From an uncultured Eubacteriales bacterium (GTDB lineage Bacteria; Bacillota; Clostridia; Christensenellales; Borkfalkiaceae), in the NCBI GenBank assembly GCA_902465495.1, contig CABQND010000043.1, forward strand, positions 1-18,469: DNA of 18,469 nucleotides, written 5' to 3'. Below the pieces are notes generated by a model. That model was not told where the DNA came from, did not search any database, and saw nothing but the letters and a program-made list of their open reading frames with translations. The translations under genes were made by a program, and so were the position numbers. This document shows, one piece after another, positions 14,988 to 18,469 of the stretch (positions within the stretch are counted from its first letter, which is position 1; every line of letters starts with the position of its first letter).

Positions 14988-16598
14988 TTATCCGAAATAG
15001 CTGTTATATTCATTGAGGAACTGATCAAACGTCGGGATCCAGCGTTCAATCAACTCTGCTGCCGTACATTGAGGCTGCCCGGTCTGTGCATTTTTGGTCC
15101 AGAACCCCGACAGTGTGATCGTCGATGCCCACTCATCATGCCAGTCACTCTTATACGTGCGCCCGTGTGTACGGATTTTGCCTGTCACGCGATCCAATTC
15201 TTCGCTTGCAATATCATAATCATCGGCGGTGAGCTCGTCATATCCGTCTACTGTATCAATAAAAAGAGCTACGTTTGCAGGCTCAATATCTATCTCATTA
15301 CCGTTGAGATCCTTGACCTTTTCCAGTCCGACATACTCGTCTACCATAGAGCGAAGGTTCGGCATCTGTTGACCGAGCATCATCAGCGTGCGCTGCGCGT
15401 CCTCGTCCCAGCACAAGAATTCTGCCAGCATCAGAGATGCCGCACGCTGCGCTTCGCTCGTACTCGTTTGGTTGGAAATGCAATATCCCATCGATCCTAA
15501 CTGCACCGAACTTACGCCGTCATCCTTTGTTCCGTACACCTGATCTTCACCCGGTCCGTACGGGAAAGGTTCAAGCATCTGATTGAATCCCCAAGGTTCG
15601 CCCGTCGTCGTCCCCCAGATTGACGCACAGTCCCACGGTCCCACGAAAAAGAAAATTGCATTCTTTGCTTTGTAGAGAGAATATCCTCCCGTATTCGTAG
15701 ACGCTTCCGACGCGGGGATCAATCCGTGTTTGAAATTCAGATCCTGATACCATTGCAATGCATATTCAAACTTTCCGCCGTCTTTATCCTGCGACATTGT
15801 CTGCTCTGACCCGTCTTCGTTTACAAAGTCAGCATTGTTGGAAAACAGCACAGGATATTGTTCGCAGGACCCCATCACATATTTGTTCGAACCAAGCCCC
15901 TTTTTGAGCAACAAGCACATTTCAATGTATTCTTGCCAATTCAACGGAACACTGTCACCGAGATGATACTTCGCCTGAAACTGATCATACGTCATACTTC
16001 CCTCAGCAGCAATCGACTGTTTAAGCAGATCTTCGTTGTAACAAAGCTGGAAAGGGCCGATGTCCTTGGGAAGGCCGTACAAACGCGCGTTTTCGGTGTT
16101 ATCTGCAACGTGCAGACCGGCATCGTACATATAACGGCTGTACCCCTCTTCCCAGATCTTATCCAATTGCGCTTGCTTCACATAATCGGTGAAATCCCAT
16201 AAAACTCCCTGTGTCACCCAATACAAAAATTCATAATCGGGAATATAAAACATGTCCGGCAATTTGGAAGCTGCCTGCGTGAGCGTCGTCATGTAAATGG
16301 ATGAGTTATAACACTTATAGTCCACAGTAATATTGGGATGTTTCCCCATGAACTCCGACACCATTTCACGGTATACAGCTTCTTCGTTTGCGCTTCCCCA
16401 GCCCCAAAACGTGATACTTACCTTTTCCCCTTCCGGAATAATTATCTCACCCGTTTCCGGATCAAAATAGGAATTGATCGTACCCCCGTCCTCATTCAGA
16501 TTTCCACCTGTTCCTTTACATGCCACGGCAGAAACAGCGAGTCCGAATAAAAGCGCCAAACAACAAATTACGCTTGTGCTTTTACGAATTCTTGACAT
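14988..16598 (-). CDS. Family 1 extracellular sugar-binding lipoprotein (second tandem copy)
   Basis: Encodes 536 residues. The signal MSRIRKSTSV with a hydrophobic core ends at AVACKG (C27 as the lipidated residue). AAAGGGGAG lies 8 nt before the ATG. The mature protein begins with a Gly/Asn-rich linker and a Y-F-D-P-E-T-G-E-I segment; then VSITFWGWGSANEEAV opens the family 1 solute-binding fold, followed by the pattern HPNITVDYKCYN that is usual for the first lobe. Trp- and Tyr-rich segments (GEPWGFNQ, GPWDCASIWG) could stack on sugar rings. It is collinear with the preceding gene product over the whole length (536 versus 537 residues) with high similarity, so the two arose by tandem duplication. 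The role is capture of oligosaccharide outside the membrane and delivery to the permeases encoded immediately downstream (12-nt gap). Keeping two binding proteins for one permease pair may widen the range of ligands. Confidence 0.95.
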   Translation of the reverse strand: MSRIRKSTSVICCLALLFGLAVSAVACKGTGGNLNEDGGTINSYFDPETGEIIIPEGEKVSITFWGWGSANEEAVYREMVSEFMGKHPNITVDYKCYNSSIYMTTLTQAASKLPDMFYIPDYEFLYWVTQGVLWDFTDYVKQAQLDKIWEEGYSRYMYDAGLHVADNTENARLYGLPKDIGPFQLCYNEDLLKQSIAAEGSMTYDQFQAKYHLGDSVPLNWQEYIEMCLLLKKGLGSNKYVMGSCEQYPVLFSNNADFVNEDGSEQTMSQDKDGGKFEYALQWYQDLNFKHGLIPASEASTNTGGYSLYKAKNAIFFFVGPWDCASIWGTTTGEPWGFNQMLEPFPYGPGEDQVYGTKDDGVSSVQLGSMGYCISNQTSTSEAQRAASLMLAEFLCWDEDAQRTLMMLGQQMPNLRSMVDEYVGLEKVKDLNGNEIDIEPANVALFIDTVDGYDELTADDYDIASEELDRVTGKIRTHGRTYKSDWHDEWASTITLSGFWTKNAQTGQPQCTAAELIERWIPTFDQFLNEYNSYFG

Positions 16599-16625
16599 AG
16601 TATTATCTCCCCTTTACTTTCTGAT

Positions 16626-18239
16626 TTAATTGAAATACGAATTATACTCGTTCAAATATTGATCAAAAATCGGTACCCAGCGTTCAATCAACTCCGCCGC
16701 TGTACAGTTGGGTTTTCCGGTCTGTGCATTTTTCGTCCAGAATCCCGACAGCGTAATCGTCGATGCCCATTCATCGAACCAATCGCTTTTGTATGTGCGA
16801 GCATGTGTTCGGATCTTTCCCGTCACGCGGTCCAACCCGTCTTCTGCAATGTCATAACCGTCCTCAGTCAGTTCGTCATAACCGTCAATGATGTCAATAA
16901 AAATTTCAAGATTTCCCGGTTCTACTTCCACATCATTGCCATTGAGGTCCTTAACCGTTTTCAGTCCCACATACTCGTCCGCCATCGATTTGATGTTGGG
17001 TATTACGTCGCCGAGCATCATCAGCGTATGCTGTGCTTCCTCATCCCAGCAAAGATATTCCGCCAGCATCAAGGATGCCGCGCGTTGCGCTTCGCTTGTG
17101 CTCGTCTGGTTAGAAATAAAATACCCGGCCGACCCGATCTGCGTCGTGCTTACACCGTCATCCTTCGTGCCGTATACCTGATCTTCACCCGGCCCGTACG
17201 GGAAAGGTTCAAGCATCTGATTAAAGCCCCACGGTTCGCCCGTTGTCGTCCCCCAAATGGAAACGCAATCCCACGGACCTATAAAGAAAAATGCCGCCTT
17301 TTCCGATTTATACAATGAATATCCGCCCGTGTTCGTAGACGCTTCCGACGCAGGGATCAATCCGTATTTAAAATTCAAATCTTGAAACCATTGCAGCGCA
17401 TATTCAAATTTGCCGCCATCCTTTTCCGCAGAAACCGTCTGCGCCGAACCATTTTCGTTCACATAGTCCGCATTATTGGAGAAATAAACGGGATACTGTT
17501 CGCACGATCCCATTACATACCGCTCTGACGACAGTTTCGCAAGCCCGCTCTTCAATAATAGCCCCATCTCAATAAATTCCTCCCAGTTGAGCGGAATCTT
17601 ATCACCAAGATGATATTTATTTTGAAATTGCTCAAATGTCATGCTTCCTTCCGTTGCAATCGCCTGTTTGACCAGGTCTTCATTGTAACAGAGTGCAAAA
17701 GGTCCGAGATCTTTGGGAAGCCCGTACAGACGCGCATTCTCTGTTTTGTCCGCCACATGTTGTTCACTGTCATAAAAGTAACGGCGATACCCCATTTCCC
17801 AAACCTGATCCAACTGTTCCTGCTTGACGTAATCGGTAAAATCCCACAGAACACCCTGATTCACCCAATACAAAAAATCATAATCCTGTAAAAAGAATAA
17901 ATTCGGAAGCTGTGCCGCCGATTGCGTCAGTGTCGTCTGATAAATAGATGAATTGTAACACTTGTAATCAACGGTTATATTCGGGTGCCGAACCATAAAA
18001 TCACTGCAAAGCTGACGAAACACGGCTTCGGCATTTGCACTTCCCCAGCCCCAAAAAGAAATTGATACCTTTTCATCGGCGGGAATTGTTATCTCCCCTG
18101 TTTCTTCATTAAAATACGAATTGATCGCCCCGCCGTCTGTATTCAGCCCTCCGCTGCCGCATGCGCTGACCGATCCGATTATGCCGCATATCAGCAAAAC
18201 ACATAAAATGCTGCTAAACCATTTTTTTAAACGAAACAT
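16626..18239 (-). CDS. Family 1 extracellular sugar-binding lipoprotein (first gene of the operon)
   Basis: Encodes 537 residues from ATG 18239. The frame is open further upstream to ATG 18317, but that start has no Shine-Dalgarno sequence and would add a 26-residue Lys-rich, Asn-containing tail. ATG 18239 has AGGGGAG four bases upstream, starts a normal signal (MFRLKKWFSS) and gives almost the same length as its paralogue. The lipobox is VSAC (C27). The mature part has the family 1 substrate-binding fold: KVSISFWGWGSANAEAV, then HPNITVDYKCYN, and later GPWDCVSIWG and GEPWGFNQ. It differs from the second copy by a small insertion near KLSSERYVMG and in many scattered residues, so both copies look functional. 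As the promoter-proximal gene it should be expressed most strongly, as is usual for binding proteins of sugar ABC importers. The gap to the next gene is 27 nt. Confidence 0.95.
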   Translation of the reverse strand: MFRLKKWFSSILCVLLICGIIGSVSACGSGGLNTDGGAINSYFNEETGEITIPADEKVSISFWGWGSANAEAVFRQLCSDFMVRHPNITVDYKCYNSSIYQTTLTQSAAQLPNLFFLQDYDFLYWVNQGVLWDFTDYVKQEQLDQVWEMGYRRYFYDSEQHVADKTENARLYGLPKDLGPFALCYNEDLVKQAIATEGSMTFEQFQNKYHLGDKIPLNWEEFIEMGLLLKSGLAKLSSERYVMGSCEQYPVYFSNNADYVNENGSAQTVSAEKDGGKFEYALQWFQDLNFKYGLIPASEASTNTGGYSLYKSEKAAFFFIGPWDCVSIWGTTTGEPWGFNQMLEPFPYGPGEDQVYGTKDDGVSTTQIGSAGYFISNQTSTSEAQRAASLMLAEYLCWDEEAQHTLMMLGDVIPNIKSMADEYVGLKTVKDLNGNDVEVEPGNLEIFIDIIDGYDELTEDGYDIAEDGLDRVTGKIRTHARTYKSDWFDEWASTITLSGFWTKNAQTGKPNCTAAELIERWVPIFDQYLNEYNSYFN

Positions 18240-18384
18240 TTTTCTCCCCTTTTCATATAAATTATTTTTTTTCTTGTTTTCAGTCATTGAGACTGGATTT
18301 TTTTGTCTTTTCTTCATGTCAATTTTTTACTTTAAAATCAAACAATTTACGCCGATTTTCAGCCTTGTCAGTCTTCTTTTCGAC
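18240..18384 (-). promoter_or_regulatory. 5' leader of the operon mRNA
   Basis: About 145 nt, A-rich, with only short dyads: GCTGA-AAA-TCGGC at 18351-18363 and CAGTC-TCAAT-GACTG at 18281-18295. A second GACTG copy at 18369-18373 could compete for the same CAGTC. No known riboswitch class and no intrinsic terminator (GC stem plus U-run) is recognisable. Confidence 0.5.
18244..18250 (-). promoter_or_regulatory. Ribosome-binding site that fixes the first gene's start
   Basis: AGGGGAG, four bases before ATG 18239. It supports this start over the in-frame ATG at 18317, which has no such site. Confidence 0.75.
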
Positions 18385-18409
18385 AATACCATTATATAAC
18401 AGCAATACC
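18384..18409 (-). promoter_or_regulatory. Direct repeat GGTATTG flanking the -10 element (possible operator)
   Basis: The 7-mer GGTATTG occurs twice on the minus strand, at 18403-18409 and 18384-18390, a spacing of 19 bp (just under two helical turns) on either side of TATAAT. Same-face direct repeats suit AraC-type or tandem-binding regulators; the position over -10 and the start site would suit repression. Binding is inferred only from spacing and position. Confidence 0.3.
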
Positions 18410-18419
18410 CACCTGTCAA
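18391..18419 (-). promoter_or_regulatory. Sigma-A promoter of the operon
   Basis: On the minus strand there is a perfect -35 hexamer TTGACA (18414-18419), a 17-bp spacer and a perfect -10 hexamer TATAAT (18391-18396). Transcription would start near 18384, giving a leader of about 145 nt before the first gene. An exact consensus match with optimal spacing suggests a strong core promoter, so induction by substrate would probably need a repressor or another control not encoded here. Confidence 0.88.
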
Positions 18420-18469
18420 TAGGTAATCAAAAAATTTTTTCTTATTTTATTTAAATATTTTTTATTTTT
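18420..18469 (-). promoter_or_regulatory. AT-rich region upstream of the promoter (UP-element-like)
   Basis: The 50 bp directly upstream of the -35 hexamer are almost entirely A/T, with several A- and T-runs including A6T6 at 18429-18440. Such tracts can bind the RNA polymerase alpha subunit or bend DNA. No gene is visible here; the window ends at 18469. Confidence 0.45.

Noticed and set aside
18240..18317. Upstream start at ATG 18317 for the first binding-protein gene
   Set aside because: No Shine-Dalgarno sequence, a Lys-rich tail before the signal, and a length that no longer matches the paralogue.
18317..18322. Second TTGACA-like -35 hexamer on the minus strand
   Set aside because: No acceptable -10 hexamer at 16-18 bp; the upstream promoter at 18391-18419 is far better.
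18345..18362. CcpA cre-like sequence in the leader (TGAAAATCGGCG)
   Set aside because: The central CG is shifted by one base and the right half does not match, so it is not a credible cre site.

Overview
The window looks like part of a low-to-mid-GC Gram-positive genome, most likely a gut- or rumen-type Clostridia (Bacillota). This is inferred from strong GGAGG-type ribosome-binding sites, a consensus sigma-A promoter, lipobox-type lipoproteins and the gene content; no taxonomic marker is present. All eight genes lie on the minus strand and read from right to left as one tight operon (gaps of 10-65 nt). There is no tRNA, rRNA, CRISPR array, transposase or integrase.

In transcription order: an AT-rich upstream region and a perfect sigma-A promoter (TTGACA, 17 bp, TATAAT) at 18391-18419; a 5' leader of about 145 nt; two tandem paralogous family-1 sugar-binding lipoproteins (16626-18239 and 14988-16598); two CUT1-type permeases (13974-14975 and 13055-13963); a 1957-residue lipoprotein with six CBM9-like domains alternating with carboxypeptidase-regulatory-like beta-sandwich domains (7116-12989); and three tandem GH43 lipoproteins (4526-7096, 1807-4461 and 1-1796). 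The last GH43 gene runs off the left edge, so the operon continues.

Together this reads as a Gram-positive polysaccharide-utilisation locus. Membrane-anchored GH43 enzymes (family activities include alpha-L-arabinofuranosidase, beta-xylosidase and galactanase) would trim a plant-type glycan at the cell surface. The long CBM9 lipoprotein would hold or concentrate the glycan. The two binding proteins would pass oligosaccharides to the permease pair. No ATPase is encoded here, so a shared MsmK/UgpC-type ATPase elsewhere is presumed. No transcription regulator is encoded here either.

The most striking structures are a 668-bp almost perfect DNA duplication (665/668) between the second and third GH43 genes that stops at the boundary between catalytic and accessory domains, a 30-bp perfect palindrome lying between a strong Shine-Dalgarno sequence and the likely start codon of the second GH43 gene, and the six-fold CBM9 lipoprotein itself.
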